Source: Pseudomonas denitrificans (nom. rej.)
Lineage (GTDB): Bacteria > Pseudomonadota > Gammaproteobacteria > Pseudomonadales > Pseudomonadaceae
Length of the DNA stretch: 64,000 bases
Direction of reading: 5' to 3'
NCBI RefSeq assembly: GCF_008807415.1
Contig: NZ_CP043626.1
Coordinates: 1,550,001-1,614,000, forward strand
Of this stretch, positions 1-10,808 are shown piece after piece. The notes below the pieces were generated by a model that made no database searches, was not told the origin of the DNA, and was given only the letters and a program-made list of their open reading frames with translations. Both the position numbers and the translations under genes were made by a program. How positions within the stretch are numbered: position 1 is the stretch's first letter; the number at the start of each line of letters is the position of its first letter.

Positions 1-2368
1 CTGTTGGGCACGTAGAGCTTGAGCACGGCTTCCGGGGTCATCCGGTCGCCTTGTTCGGCCTGCACCACCACGCGCTGCTGGCGACCCGCGTTGGCGAAGT
101 CGTTGATTACCGAGGAGCCGAACGCGGTGGACAGCGCGCTGCTGATGGACTCGAAGCTGACGCCCAGGGTGCGTGCCTTCTCGCGGTCGATCTCCAGGCG
201 CAGCTGGGGAGCTTCGGCGAGGCCTTCCATCATGGCGTAGAGGATCTTCGGGTTGCCGTTGGCCTCGCCGAGCAATTGGTCGCGGGCCGCCAGCAGCGCT
301 TCGCGGCCGAGGCCGGCGCGGTCCTGCAGGCGCAGCGAGAAGCCGCCGGAGTTGCCCAGACCGTCGATCGGCGGCGGGGTCACGGCCATGATCGCGCCGT
401 CGCTGATGCCGGCGAAGCGTTCGTTGATCGCCGCGGTTTCCGCCTCCGCGGACTGCGATTTGTCACGCACGGACCAGTCCTTCAGGGTCGGGAAGGCCAG
501 CGCGGCGTTCTCGCCCATGCCGGAGAAGCTGAAGCCCATCACCAGGAAGGACGAGGCCACGGCCTCGCGGGACTTGAGGAACTGCTCCAGCTCCTGGCCG
601 GTGACGTCGGCGCGCGCACGGGTGGCGCCCGGCGGCAGCTGGATGTCGACGATCATGTAGCCCTGGTCTTCCACCGGCACGAAGGATTCCGGCAGGCGCA
701 GGTAGCTGTAGCCGAGCAGGGCGACGATGCCGGCGTAGATCAGCATGTAGCGCCCGGCACGTTTCACCAGCGCGGTGTTGAGCAGCGTGTAGCGCTCGGT
801 CAGCCGGTTGAAGCCACGGTTGAAGGCGCCGAAGAAGCCGCGCTTCTCGTGGTGACCTTCGGGGATCGGCTTGAGCAGCGTCGCGCACAGCGCCGGGGTG
901 AAGGTCAGGGCGAGGAAGCCGGAGAACAGGATCGACACCGCCAGCGACAGGGAGAACTGCTGGTAGATCACGCCTACGGAGCCAGCCATGAATGCCAGCG
1001 GCATGAACACCGCCGACAGCACCAGGGTGATGCCGATGATCGCGCCGGAGACCTGGCCCATCGCCTTGACCGTGGCGGCGGCCGGGGAGAGGCCTTCCTC
1101 GGCCATGATCCGCTCGACGTTCTCCACCACCACGATGGCGTCGTCCACCAGGATGCCGATGGCCAGCACCATGCCGAACATGGTCATCATGTTCACCGAG
1201 AAGCCCAGCAGGTACATCATCGTCAGCGTGCCGAGCAGGCACACCGGCACCACGATGGCCGGGATCAGGGTGTAGCGCACGTTCTGCAGGAACAGGAACA
1301 TCACCAGGAACACCAGCACCATGGCTTCGATCAGGGTGTGGATCACCTTCTCGATGGCCACGTCGACGAAGCGCGAGGTGTCGTAGGGCACCGAGTACTC
1401 GACGTCGTCGGGGAAGTTCACCGACAGCTCGGCCAGGCGCTCCTTCACCAGCGCGGCGGTCTGCAGCGCGTTGGCGCCGGGGAGAGCTGGATGGCACCGG
1501 CCACGGTGGGCTTGCCGTCCAGGCGCGCGGTGAAGTTGTAGCTTTCGCTGCCCACTTCCAGGCGCGCCACATCGGCCAGCTTGACGGTGGAACCATCCGG
1601 ATTGGCGCGCAGGACGATGCGGCCGAACTCCGCCGGGTCGTCCAGGGTGCCTTTCACGGCGAGAGTGGCGGTCAGCTCCTGCTCGGTGCTGCCGGGGGAG
1701 GCGCCGAAGCTGCCGGCTGGTACCTGCACGTTCTGCCCGCGAATGGCGTTGCCCACGTCATCGATGGACAGCCCGTAGCCGACCAGCTTCTGCGGGTCGA
1801 TCCACACGCGCATGGCGGCTTCGGAGGAGAAGAACTGCAGCTTGCCGACGCCTTGTACGCGGCGCAGCTCGTTGTTGATGTTGCGCGCGGCGTAGTCGCC
1901 CAGGGCGGTGGTATCGGTGCGCGCGGAGCCTTCCTTGTAGTTGAGCGCGTAGATCAGCAGGAAGCCGGCGCTGGTCTGCTCGACCTCCAGCCCTTGCGTG
2001 AGCACGGCCTGGGGCATGCGCGCCTCAGCCTTCTTCAGGCGGTTCTGCACGTCGACCTGGGCCAGCTCCGGGTTGGTGCCGGGCTGGAAGGTGACCACCA
2101 CTTCGGCCATGCCGTTGGAGTTGCTGGTGGACTCGAAGTAGAGCAGGCCCTTGGCGCCGTTGAGCTCCTCCTCGATCACGCTGGTGACCGAGTCCACCAG
2201 CACCTGCGCCGAGGCGCCGGGGTAGGTGGCGGTGACGGTGATCTGCGGCGGCGCCACGCTGGGGTACTGGGCCACCGGCAGCAGCGGGATGGCCAGCAGG
2301 CCGGCCAGGGAAATGAACAGCGCCACCACCCACGCGAAGTTGGGGCGCTTGATGAAGAACAGTGACAT
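1..2368 (-). CDS. mexD: RND efflux pump inner-membrane transporter MexD (partial, frameshifted)
   Basis: Inner-membrane proton-drug antiporter of the MexCD-OprJ tripartite pump. The N terminus MSLFFIKRPNFAWVVALFISL, the ATYPGAS and SVTSVIEEELNGAKGLLYF segments and, in the second frame, GANALQTAALVKE and the VDDAIVVVENVERIM segment of the transmembrane proton relay all match the HAE1 RND family; I recognise MexD from recall of the P. aeruginosa protein. The frame breaks at a G run (1479-1482 on +): CCCC is read where CCCCC is needed to continue LSPGAN. Beyond it the reading frame stays open to the left edge (about 789 of the usual roughly 1040 residues; last full codon ends near base 3). It starts 26 bp after mexC, same strand, as in the known operon. 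oprJ would be expected further left. As read the protein would stop early; sequencing error is the likelier cause. Confidence 0.93.
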
Positions 2369-2394
2369 GGGAATTCCTCGCGGCGATCCTCGCC

Positions 2395-3546
2395 TTACTG
2401 GCGCGACGCCTGCTGTTGCTGCTGGGCGTGACGGGCTTCGACCTTGGCGCCCGGCTGCAGGCCGGTGAGGCCGCCGACGATGACCTGGTCGCCGCTGGCC
2501 AGGCCCTGGCTGATCTGCCAGCGCGAGCCCTGCATGGCGCCGGTCTGCACCTGGCGGGTCTCGACGCGGCTGCCTTCGCCGATCACCAGCACATGGGCGG
2601 TGCCATCGGTGGCGCGCTGCACGGCGCGTTGCGGCACCAGGATGGCCTTGGCGTCGGTGCCTTGCGGGGCGGTGACGCGCACGTACATGCCCGGCAGCAG
2701 CAGGCCGTCGGCGTTGTCGAACTTGCCGCGCAGCGAAACCTGGCCGGTGCCACGGTCCACCGAGATATCGGTGAACAGCAGTTCGCCCTGGCGCTCGTAC
2801 TGGGTGCCTTCGACGCGCAGGCTCAGGGCCTGGCTCTGGCCGGCGGGGAGGTTGCCGCTCTTGAGCGCTTCACGCAGGCGCAGGGCATCGGCCACCGGCT
2901 GGGTGAAGTCGGCGTAGATCGGGTCCAACTGCTGGATGCGCGCCATCAGCGTGGCGTCGCCCTGGCCGACCAGCGCACCTTCGGTCACCAGCGCACGACC
3001 GATGCGCCCGGAAATCGGCGCCTTGACCGAGGCATAGCCCAGGTTCAGCCGTGCGGTTTCCAGGTCGGCCTGGGCCGAGCGCACCGAGGCCTGGGCGCTG
3101 CGCAGGTCGGCGGTGGCGGTGTCGAAGTCCTGCTGGCTGACCGCTTCGATCTTCACCAGTGGCTCGTAGCGCTTCACCCGTGCCTGGGCTTCCTGCTGCG
3201 CGGCCTGGGCCCTCGCCAATTCTCCTTCGGCGCGGGATACGGCGGCTTTCAACGGCGCCGGGTCGATCTGGAAGAGCAGGTCGCCGGCCTTCACGTCAGC
3301 GCCTTCCTCGAAGCGCTTCTGCATCACGATGCCCGCTACCCGCGCGCGCACTTCGGCCACGCGCATCGGCTCGATGCGCCCCGGCAACTCCGAGGTCAGG
3401 GTGAGAGGCTCGGTCGCTACCGCCACCACATCCACCGGGCGCGCCGCCTCGGCAGCTGCCGGCGGCTCGCCGGATTGTCCGCAACCCGCCAGTGCCAGCG
3501 CTGTCACCAGCGCACTGATTGTCCCTACTGCACGCAACCTGCCCAT
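2395..3546 (-). CDS. mexC: RND efflux periplasmic adaptor lipoprotein MexC
   Basis: Periplasmic membrane-fusion protein linking MexD to the outer-membrane channel. 383 aa with a lipoprotein signal: the lipobox LAGC places the acylated Cys at residue 22. The biotin-lipoyl-like and hairpin segments are visible (PGRIEPMRVAEVRARVAG, then FQIDPAPLKAAVSRAEGELA), followed by APISGRIGRALVTEGALVG and the beta-barrel part QLDPIYADFTQP. These read as near-identical to P. aeruginosa MexC rather than MexA. The gene is the first of mexCD, divergent from nfxB across 196 bp. The C terminus is Gln-rich. Expression should be repressed by NfxB through the palindrome in the intergenic region. Confidence 0.95.
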   Translation of the reverse strand: MGRLRAVGTISALVTALALAGCGQSGEPPAAAEAARPVDVVAVATEPLTLTSELPGRIEPMRVAEVRARVAGIVMQKRFEEGADVKAGDLLFQIDPAPLKAAVSRAEGELARAQAAQQEAQARVKRYEPLVKIEAVSQQDFDTATADLRSAQASVRSAQADLETARLNLGYASVKAPISGRIGRALVTEGALVGQGDATLMARIQQLDPIYADFTQPVADALRLREALKSGNLPAGQSQALSLRVEGTQYERQGELLFTDISVDRGTGQVSLRGKFDNADGLLLPGMYVRVTAPQGTDAKAILVPQRAVQRATDGTAHVLVIGEGSRVETRQVQTGAMQGSRWQISQGLASGDQVIVGGLTGLQPGAKVEARHAQQQQQASRQ

Positions 3547-3602
3547 GTTTCACCCGGGGTCTGTCTTTCTAAGAGGTTGCGTATGATCTTTCCGAAGCTA
3601 AA

Positions 3603-3622
3603 ATGAGTCAATATTGACTCAT
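3603..3622. promoter_or_regulatory. Perfect 20-bp palindrome, probable NfxB operator of mexCD
   Basis: ATGAGTCAATATTGACTCAT is a perfect inverted repeat in the nfxB-mexC intergenic region, 57 bp upstream of the mexC start codon. NfxB is known to repress mexCD-oprJ and its own gene, so this is the best operator candidate; binding itself is inferred. Confidence 0.7.
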
Positions 3623-3742
3623 GTGAAACAAGTGTGAGCAAAAGTGTCATTTCCTTTGGTAGGTTGGGACTTTTTCTGCACAATGCAGCTATCCCACCCT
3701 TTCCCTTGACCCTCTGACCGGTCACCGACCCGAGGCCCGCTG

Positions 3743-4303
3743 ATGTCCCTGACTGCCCATGATGAACGACTCCTCAAGGCGCTTGCCGCCGCCATCGTCG
3801 ACCGCCCGCGAGCGACGCTGAAGGAGCTCGCGGAGTCGGCAGGGGTGAGCAAGGCGACGCTGCACCGCTTCTGCGGCACGCGCGACAATCTGGTGGAGAT
3901 GCTCATGAGTTACGGCGAGCGTGTGCTCAATCAGGTCGTCAGCAATTGCGAGCTGGAGAGCGCCGAGCCGCTGACTGCGTTGCGCAAGTTGATCCAGGAG
4001 CACCTGACGCACCGCGAAGTGCTGGTCTTCCTGATGTTCCAGTACAGCCCCGACAGCCTTGACCCGTGCATGGACGGTCGCTGGCAGTCCTACAGTGATG
4101 CGCTGGATGCCTTCTTCCTCCGCGGCCAGCAATCCGGCGTGCTGCGCATCGACGTGACGGCGGCGGTGTTCACTGAACTCTTCCTGTCGATGATATACGG
4201 CATGGTCGATGCGGAGCGGCGCGGGCGCGCGGCCAGCTCCAGTTCGGCGACCGTGCTGGAGCAGCTGTTCCTGAACGGCGCAGCGGCGCCTGCCAAGGCC
4301 TGA
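3743..4303 (+). CDS. nfxB: TetR-family repressor NfxB
   Basis: Transcriptional repressor of mexCD-oprJ; loss-of-function mutations in P. aeruginosa nfxB give fluoroquinolone resistance. 186 aa, usual length. The N-terminal helix-turn-helix is clear (residues about 20-55: RPRATLKELAESAGVSKAT then LHRFCGTRDNLVEML), and the C-terminal half has the typical MVDAERRGRAASSSSATVLEQLFL stretch, which I recognise from NfxB. The reading frame is intact. It is divergently transcribed from mexC, which fits auto- and cross-repression from the shared intergenic region. Confidence 0.95.
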   Translation: MSLTAHDERLLKALAAAIVDRPRATLKELAESAGVSKATLHRFCGTRDNLVEMLMSYGERVLNQVVSNCELESAEPLTALRKLIQEHLTHREVLVFLMFQYSPDSLDPCMDGRWQSYSDALDAFFLRGQQSGVLRIDVTAAVFTELFLSMIYGMVDAERRGRAASSSSATVLEQLFLNGAAAPAKA

Positions 4304-4394
4304 CGCACTTCGATGCGGGATTAGCGGGTGGTGGCTGGAAGTGGTTTTCCGTACCATTGCCGGCCCTTCGTGATCCCCGCTTCCGAGTAGAAAA

Positions 4395-5840
4395 ATGAAA
4401 CCCGCCCGCCTGCGTGCCGATGTCCTGGCCGGACTCACCACGTCCTTCGCGCTGGTGCCCGAGTGCATCGCCTTTGCCCTGGTCGCCCACCTCAACCCGC
4501 TGATGGGGTTGTACGGCGCCTTTATCCTCTGCACCCTCACCGCCCTGTTCGGCGGGCGCCCCGGCATGGTGTCCGGCGCCGCCGGTTCGATGGCGGTGGT
4601 GATCGTCGCGCTGGTCGTGCAACACGGCGTGCAGTACCTGCTGGCGACCGTGCTGCTGGCAGGGGTGGTGATGATCCTGTTCGGCCTGCTGCGCCTGGGC
4701 AAGCTGGTGCGGATGGTGCCGCACCCGGTGATGCTGGGCTTCGTCAACGGCCTGGCGATCGTCATCGCCATGGCCCAGCTCGAGCATTTCAAGGACGGTG
4801 AACACTGGCTCAGCGGCAACCCGCTCTACGTGATGCTGGGTCTGGTCGCCGTAACCATGGCGGTGGTCTATGGGCTGCCGAAGCTGACCCGTGCGGTACC
4901 GCCGGCGCTGGTGGCAATCCTGGGTGTCGGGCTGGCGGTCTACCTGCTCGGCCTGCCGACCCGCACACTGGGCGACATGGCGCACATCGCCGGTGGCCTG
5001 CCGCAGTTCGCCTTGCCGGACATCCCGTGGAACCTGGAAACCCTGCGGATCATCGCGCCCTATGCCTTCCTCATGGCGATGGTCGGCATCCTGGAAACCC
5101 TGCTGACCCTCAACCTCACCGACGAGATCACCGAGACCCGCGGCTTCCCGGACCGCGAGTGTGTGGCCCTGGGCGCGGCCAACATGGTCTCCGGTGCCTT
5201 CGGCGGCATGGGCGGTTGCGCGATGATCGGGCAGACCGTGATCAACCTCAGTTCCGGCGGCCGCGGCCGGCTTTCAGGCGTGGTGGCGGGAGTGATGATC
5301 CTGCTCTTCGTGCTGTTCCTCTCACCGCTGATCGAGCGCATCCCGCTGGCGGCGCTGGTGGGCGTGATGTTCGTGGTGTCCCAGCAGACCTTCGCCTGGG
5401 CTTCGCTGCGGGTGCTGAACAAGGTGCCGGTGAGCGACGTGCTGGTGATCATCGCGGTGACCGCCATTACCGTGGCCACGGACCTGGCTACCGCGGTGTT
5501 CTGCGGGATCATCCTGGCGGCGCTGGACTTCGCCTGGAAGCATGCCCGCGAGCTGTACGCAGACATCCATGACGAGGCCGATGGCAGCAAGCTGTACCGC
5601 GTCCACGGTACGCTGTTCTTCGCTTCCACCACGCCCTTCCTCAATCAGTTCGACCCGGCCGGCGACCCGCAGCAGGTGACCCTGGACTGCGCGCACCTGA
5701 GCTTCGTCGACTATTCCGCCATCGCCGCGCTGATGACCCTGCGCGAGCGCTACAGCAAGGCCGGCAAGCACCTGCGGGTGGTGCACCTGTCCGAGCGCTG
5801 CAAGCAGTTGCTCAAGCGGGCCGGCGCGCAGCACGCCTGA
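4395..5840 (+). CDS. SulP-family anion transporter with STAS domain
   Basis: Inner-membrane anion transporter of the SulP/SLC26 family (sulfate, bicarbonate or similar anion). 481 aa. The N-terminal family signature is seen as DVLAGLTTSFALVPECIAFAL, followed by about ten hydrophobic segments. A C-terminal STAS domain starts near residue 390, with the characteristic VTLDCAHLSFVDYSAIAAL nucleotide-binding-like loop. The substrate cannot be told from sequence. It is monocistronic: REP-type hairpins follow the stop, and nfxB ends 91 bp upstream on the same strand. No good Shine-Dalgarno precedes the ATG; the start rests on the family N terminus. Confidence 0.85.
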   Translation: MKPARLRADVLAGLTTSFALVPECIAFALVAHLNPLMGLYGAFILCTLTALFGGRPGMVSGAAGSMAVVIVALVVQHGVQYLLATVLLAGVVMILFGLLRLGKLVRMVPHPVMLGFVNGLAIVIAMAQLEHFKDGEHWLSGNPLYVMLGLVAVTMAVVYGLPKLTRAVPPALVAILGVGLAVYLLGLPTRTLGDMAHIAGGLPQFALPDIPWNLETLRIIAPYAFLMAMVGILETLLTLNLTDEITETRGFPDRECVALGAANMVSGAFGGMGGCAMIGQTVINLSSGGRGRLSGVVAGVMILLFVLFLSPLIERIPLAALVGVMFVVSQQTFAWASLRVLNKVPVSDVLVIIAVTAITVATDLATAVFCGIILAALDFAWKHARELYADIHDEADGSKLYRVHGTLFFASTTPFLNQFDPAGDPQQVTLDCAHLSFVDYSAIAALMTLRERYSKAGKHLRVVHLSERCKQLLKRAGAQHA

Positions 5841-5873
5841 GTTGCGGAGCGGGCTGGCAGGGTTGTGTGTTTT

Positions 5874-6063
5874 GTAGGATGGCGTGGAGCGAAGCGATAC
5901 CCATCGATCCCTGCGCCAGCAGCATGGGTATCGCTGCGCTCCACCCATCCTGCGGTCCTGTTTGCGGACCAGAAGCGGGCATAGCACGTAGGGCGCATAA
6001 CCCGGAACGGGTTATCCGCCGATACCGCGTCGGCGGATAACGCTGGCGCGTTATGCGCCCTAC
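5874..6063. repeat. Composite REP-type repeats (type A hairpin then type B hairpin)
   Basis: Type A (5874-5953) is a long imperfect inverted repeat starting GTAGGATGG and ending CCATCCTGC, with inner arms GCGATACCCAT and ATGGGTATCGC. Type B (5988-6063) starts GTAGGGCGCATAAC and ends GTTATGCGCCCTAC, with an inner pair around GGCGGATAAC. The same two units recur near 30.2, 37.5 and 38.6 kb. They lie between the convergent SulP and autotransporter genes and could act as transcription or mRNA-stability boundaries. Confidence 0.85.
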
Positions 6064-6100
6064 GGCCCTGTTTGCGGACCGGGCATGGGCTTGGCGAGCT

Positions 6101-9100
6101 TCAGAACTTCACCTTGAAGCCCAGGATGCCCTCGTAGCTGCGCCCGTCGCCGTCCAGGGCGCGCTGGTAGCCCAGCGAGCCAGTCACGCTGGTGCGGTCG
6201 TTGAGCTGGTAGTCCACGCCCAGGTTGAGTTCGCCCCAGCTGCCGTCCATGTCGGTGCCGAAGGGGATGTAGCCGTCCGCCGAGGAGAACTCGGTCTTGG
6301 CCTTGCCCTTGAACTCGTGCCACAGGCTGGGACGGACCCAGACGCTGGTGCGCTGTTGCTTGCCGTGGTCGTCCTCGCGGAACCAGTCCTTGTCGACGCG
6401 CACGCCCAGGCGGCCGGTCAGCGAATCCACATCTTCGAAACGCACGTCGGCGGCGTCGTCATGGCTGTCATCGAGTTTCAGCTTGCTGACGATCAGTTGG
6501 GCCTGCGGCTCGACGTGCAGGGTCTTGTCGGAGTCGAGCTTGAACGGGTAGCCAGCCTCCAGCGAGGCGGTGATGCCGTGGCCGCGGGTCTTCAGCGAAC
6601 CGGCGTCGTTGGCGCGCGCTTTGAGGTCGAAGCGGTTGAACTGCACGACGCCGTCCAGGTACCAGCCTTCCGGGCCGAAGTGCGTCCAGTAGCCGCCTAT
6701 GCCGTAGGAGCGCAGGGTGTCGTCGCCGGCGTCCTGGCCATCGGTGTGGTCGACGCTGCCCTTGATCCGCCCGGCCTGCAGCGAGAGCCCGGCCTGGTCG
6801 GTGCTGCCGTCGGTGTCTTCGCTGCGGTAGAGGTCTGCGCCGACCTGGAAGGCCTGGATGCGGTAGTCGTAGTCCGCGCCATTGCCCAGTTTGTCGGAGC
6901 CTTTCTGGTGAATCAGACGGCCCCAGCCCAAGGATGGGCCGTAGCTGTCCACTTCCTCGCTGGGCAACGGATCGTTGACGTTACGGCGTTCCTCGCCGAC
7001 CCGCTCGTGCAGGGTGTCGACCAGGGCGCGGCTGTAGTTCAGCGCCATGGCGGGGAGGGCGCTGTACAGCGAGGTTTCGGCGCGGTAGTTGGGCCGGGAG
7101 GACGGTGCCGAACGCTCCGGCGAGACCGGCTCGACAGGTGTCACCGGTGTCGTGGGATCAACCGGGCCGACAGGATCAACCGGACCAACAGGATCAACCG
7201 GATCGACAGGGTCAACCGGATCGACCGGCGCCGCTTCCTGGTTCGAGCGCAGGTACCAGGCCTCGCCGTTGCTGTCGTCCAGGCTGGCCCGGTGCAGGGT
7301 GTATTCGTAGGGGCCGGCCTTGACCCGGTTGAGCAGGCGGAAGGCGTCCGTCTCGGTGGTGCCGCCGTTCACCGCGTCCACCACCTTGATGCCGTTGCCC
7401 TGGGTCAGGGCGCCGGGACCGCCGGCATTCCTGATCAGCAGGTTGCTCTCGCCGTCGGCCTTGCCGCCGTCGATCACCAACTGGTCGGAGGGTGAGTCGT
7501 CCTTGTACAGGTAAGTATTCAGGGCGAGGGTGCCGTTGGCGCCGTGGTAGTCGTTGCTGGTGAGCTTCTTGTAGCCGCCGTCAGCGCTGAAGTCGATCAG
7601 GCTGGCGCTGTTGGTCAGACTGCTCAGGTTGGAATCACCGGTGAGCTGCCACAGGCTGCTGTCCCGCAGGGTCACATCGGAGTGGCTGCCCGTGGCAGTT
7701 TTCGCCGAGCCGCTGACCAGCGAGGTCGAGAGATCGATGCGGGCATTGCCGGCAGCGGCCTCACTCTTGCCCACACCTTGCCACTGGCCGGTTCCCATGT
7801 CCGGGATGCTGTTGCCGTCGCTGGCGATCGCCTCGTCGACGCTCAGCCACTGGCCGCTACCGCTTGCCAGGCTATGGCTGAGGGCGATATCGGCGGCACC
7901 GGCAGTGGCGATGGTGGCGCCGTCGCGGTTGCTCAGCGAGCCGTGGTCGATGCTGATCCTTCCCGGTTGTGCATCGGTGCCCTGGGCATAGAGGGCTGCG
8001 GACTGATCGCCGGTGGCGTTGACCACGAGGCGCTCGGCATCGACGCTGCCGGCATTCTTGGCCACCACGCCGTGGCCCAGTGCGCCGCTGGTGCCGACGC
8101 TGACATTGTCCAGCTGCACGCTGGCGGTATTGCTGGCCAGCACGCCGAGGGCCTGTTCGCCGGTGGTGGCGACGGTGCTGTTGAGTGCGCTCAGCGCAGC
8201 GCCGGATTCGGCCCGCAGCCCGTGGGACTGGATGCCGTGGGTGGCGACGCTGGTATTGCTCAGGTCCAGTGTCGCGCTATCGTCCTTGTACTGCCGGCTG
8301 ACCAGCACCCCCGTGGCATGGTCGCCGAGGGTTTCCACACTGACGTGGTCCGCCGTCAGGCTGACCGCGCCGGGCTTGATCGAGCCGATGCCGGCGTAGA
8401 GGCCGACGGAGTATTCGCCCTCGGTCTTCACGCTGAGGTTATCGAGGATCATGCTGCCGCCGTCGTCCACCGCCGCGCCGTAAGCCTGCGAGCCCGTGGT
8501 GCGCACACTGGTGCCGTCGGCCATCAGCAAGGCACCGGGATTGCGCGCTGCCAGGCCGTGGGGGAAGGTGAGGTTGCCGGCGGTTGGCGAGCCACTGCCG
8601 GTGGTGGTGACCGATCCGCCGTGGACGGTCACGGTGGCGCCCAGGTCGGCGATGATGCCCATGGCGTTGTCGTTGCCGTGGGTGGTGACGGTCACGTCGT
8701 TGACGGTCAGTGTCGAGCCGGGCGCTGCGGAGGAGGAGCTGCCGGCGCCCAGCGCGGTGGAGTAGTTGCCGGAGGTGGTGACGCTGCCGTGTTCCACGAC
8801 AACATCGGCGCCTTCGCGCACCTGCACGCCGTAGCTGGTTTTCTGTGTGGTGCGCACATCGCTGGTGGTCATCTTCAGCGTCGAGCCGGCGCCTTCCACC
8901 AGTACTCCGGGGGACCAGGGCCCGGCGCCTCCGGGTTGAGCGTCGACCGAGACGCTGCTGTTGTCGAGGGTGGCGTGGCCGCCTCCGGTGACGTTCAGGC
9001 CGATGGCGCGATTGCCGTCGACCGCGATGCTGGAATTTGCCACGCTGCCGGTGGAGCCGGCACCTTCGATGGACACACCATGGCCGTAGTTGATGCCGTG

Positions 9101-10654
9101 CACATCCAGCGCGATGTCGGTCAGGCTCACCGCGCCGCCGCCCATGGCCCGCGCCCCGGCGGCCGGGTTGACGACGCTGCCGGTGCCGTGCACCGAGACA
9201 CTGCCGTTACTCAGGCTGACGCTGCTGCCGGTGCCTTCTGCGCGTGCACCGCCAACGTTGCTGCCAGTGCTGAGGATGTTGCTGTCAGCGGCTTCGATGG
9301 TGCTTCCACCTGTAGCGTGCAGGACAGCCGTCGTCGTGGTGCTGGTGGCATTGCCGCTGACGTTGATCTCGCTGTGTCCAAGGCTGATGTGCGCGCCGTC
9401 TTCCGCGCGGGCGGCACTGGCGCTGCCTCCGCCTATGTTCAGCAGTGCGTCATTGGCCTCGATGCGGGTGTTGGCGCCCGTCGCCAATAGCCCGTGACTC
9501 AGGCTCAAGGGATTTTCATTGTCCACCGGCGAGGCGACAGACACCGCGGCGCCGCTGGTGCGGATTTCAGTGCCGGCCAGGTCCACCTGGGCGCCATCGC
9601 GCGCCCAGATACCCACTGAGCCTTTGCCAGTGGTAACTATCTCGCTGCTGTCGATGGCGACCTGGGTAGCGCTGCCAGCGGCCAGCACGCCATGGCCATA
9701 GCCGCCGGCAGTGCTTACATTGCTGTCGGTGAGGCGGACCTGGGCGCCGTCGTCAGCGCGTACGCCATAGGCGGAGCCGTTGCTGGTGGTCACGTCGATT
9801 CCCTCGGCGGACAGCGAACTGCTGCCACCCACCTGTATGCCGTGGGCCCCACCAGTGCTGCTGTTGCGCGCGCCGCTGGTGGCAATTGCGACGCCGTCCA
9901 GGCTGGCGCTCGCGCCGTTTTCCAGTGACAGGCCGACCGCGCCCCAGGACTGGGTGATGACCGAGCCACCGGACATCTCCAACTGCCCCCCGTCGACGAC
10001 CACTCCGCGGTTGTTGGTGCCTTTGGCGCCGCCGCCGACCAGTATGTCGGTATCGGTCAGGCGGGCTTCGCCATTGACGTCGATCTTCATTCCGGTCAGT
10101 TCGTTGGCGGTGATGGCGACTCCGGCGGTGGTCTTCGGATCGAGTGCGATGCTGCTGCCGGTCATCCGCAGGGTGTCGCCGGCAGCGACGTGCACGGCGG
10201 TCTGTCCCTTGGCCGCCGCCGCGCTGGTGGCGCTGCTTTCGATGCGCCCGCCGGCATAACCCAGGTTGCCGTTGCCGCTGGTCCGTATCCCGCTGGTGTT
10301 GGCGGCGGCCAGGCGGATGGTGGTATCGGCATGGTCGCCGCTGACGATGCCGGCGTTGCCGGCCAGCGTCACGCTGATCGGTGGCGGGGCGCCCAGCAGG
10401 TCCACGCCGGCGAAGGCTTGCGGTGCTTCGAGGGCGGCCTGCAAGGCGATGTCCAGGTAGGAGGGATGCGGCGGGTCGAAGAGCACGCCGGCTTCGGAGG
10501 GTTGGTTGAGGTCTTCGGAATCGGTCTCGGCGACGTTGTCCTCGGCTTCGGCGCGGATGATGCGCAGGCCGAAGGCGCTGGCCAGCACGAGGCTGATGGC
10601 TTGGGCCAGGCGGGAGTGGCTGAGACCGGAAAGGAAGGGCTGGTTGGCTTTCAT
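6101..10654 (-). CDS. Autotransporter adhesin (pertactin-like passenger, type Va secretion)
   Basis: 1517-aa self-secreting surface protein. An atypical N-terminal export signal ([16 protein letters not shown]) is followed by a long passenger rich in short repeated motifs such as [17 protein letters not shown] and [13 protein letters not shown], typical of right-handed beta-helices of the pertactin/AIDA type. A Pro-Val-Asp repeat linker (about residues 1143-1175) precedes the C-terminal barrel (about 280 aa, beginning [22 protein letters not shown]). The barrel ends in Phe (LGFKVKF), the usual Bam-recognised terminal residue. The gene is divergent from the neighbouring response-regulator-like gene across 154 bp. 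A good RBS (GGAGGC region) precedes the ATG. The binding target is unknown. Confidence 0.92.
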   Translation of the reverse strand: MKANQPFLSGLSHSRLAQAISLVLASAFGLRIIRAEAEDNVAETDSEDLNQPSEAGVLFDPPHPSYLDIALQAALEAPQAFAGVDLLGAPPPISVTLAGNAGIVSGDHADTTIRLAAANTSGIRTSGNGNLGYAGGRIESSATSAAAAKGQTAVHVAAGDTLRMTGSSIALDPKTTAGVAITANELTGMKIDVNGEARLTDTDILVGGGAKGTNNRGVVVDGGQLEMSGGSVITQSWGAVGLSLENGASASLDGVAIATSGARNSSTGGAHGIQVGGSSSLSAEGIDVTTSNGSAYGVRADDGAQVRLTDSNVSTAGGYGHGVLAAGSATQVAIDSSEIVTTGKGSVGIWARDGAQVDLAGTEIRTSGAAVSVASPVDNENPLSLSHGLLATGANTRIEANDALLNIGGGSASAARAEDGAHISLGHSEINVSGNATSTTTTAVLHATGGSTIEAADSNILSTGSNVGGARAEGTGSSVSLSNGSVSVHGTGSVVNPAAGARAMGGGAVSLTDIALDVHGINYGHGVSIEGAGSTGSVANSSIAVDGNRAIGLNVTGGGHATLDNSSVSVDAQPGGAGPWSPGVLVEGAGSTLKMTTSDVRTTQKTSYGVQVREGADVVVEHGSVTTSGNYSTALGAGSSSSAAPGSTLTVNDVTVTTHGNDNAMGIIADLGATVTVHGGSVTTTGSGSPTAGNLTFPHGLAARNPGALLMADGTSVRTTGSQAYGAAVDDGGSMILDNLSVKTEGEYSVGLYAGIGSIKPGAVSLTADHVSVETLGDHATGVLVSRQYKDDSATLDLSNTSVATHGIQSHGLRAESGAALSALNSTVATTGEQALGVLASNTASVQLDNVSVGTSGALGHGVVAKNAGSVDAERLVVNATGDQSAALYAQGTDAQPGRISIDHGSLSNRDGATIATAGAADIALSHSLASGSGQWLSVDEAIASDGNSIPDMGTGQWQGVGKSEAAAGNARIDLSTSLVSGSAKTATGSHSDVTLRDSSLWQLTGDSNLSSLTNSASLIDFSADGGYKKLTSNDYHGANGTLALNTYLYKDDSPSDQLVIDGGKADGESNLLIRNAGGPGALTQGNGIKVVDAVNGGTTETDAFRLLNRVKAGPYEYTLHRASLDDSNGEAWYLRSNQEAAPVDPVDPVDPVDPVGPVDPVGPVDPTTPVTPVEPVSPERSAPSSRPNYRAETSLYSALPAMALNYSRALVDTLHERVGEERRNVNDPLPSEEVDSYGPSLGWGRLIHQKGSDKLGNGADYDYRIQAFQVGADLYRSEDTDGSTDQAGLSLQAGRIKGSVDHTDGQDAGDDTLRSYGIGGYWTHFGPEGWYLDGVVQFNRFDLKARANDAGSLKTRGHGITASLEAGYPFKLDSDKTLHVEPQAQLIVSKLKLDDSHDDAADVRFEDVDSLTGRLGVRVDKDWFREDDHGKQQRTSVWVRPSLWHEFKGKAKTEFSSADGYIPFGTDMDGSWGELNLGVDYQLNDRTSVTGSLGYQRALDGDGRSYEGILGFKVKF
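7155..7226. repeat. 18-bp tandem repeat encoding the PVDP/PVGP linker
   Basis: Four consecutive 18-bp units (consensus GGATCAACCGGATCGACA on +) encode the hexapeptide-like Pro-Val-Asp-Pro-Val-Asp/Gly series between the autotransporter passenger and barrel. Copy number is likely to vary between strains by slippage and would change linker length in frame. Confidence 0.85.
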
Positions 10655-10808
10655 GGCAGCCTCCAGGAGGCAAGGAAAAATTGCCGCCAGTCTCCGGGGA
10701 GCGTCCGTTGGTGAATGTCGGAGCCGCTGTCATCAGCTTGTAGGAGTGACTCCCGCCTTCAGGGCTGGTCTACGCTGGTAGCGGGACAAGCAAGGAGGGA
10801 GACAGGGA

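Noticed and set aside
51-1541. A 496-codon open frame on + opposite mexD
   Set aside because: Gln/His/Arg-rich shadow; the mexD frame on - is continuous after correcting one base.
463-1596. A - strand frame of 377 codons overlapping the mexD break
   Set aside because: It is neither of the two frames that encode MexD; Arg/Pro-rich out-of-frame reading.
7155-7226. Tandem repeat considered as a CRISPR array
   Set aside because: Units are contiguous without spacers and encode a protein linker.
7544-9490. A 648-codon open frame on + within the autotransporter
   Set aside because: Mirror of repetitive passenger codons; the - strand protein has signal, passenger and barrel.
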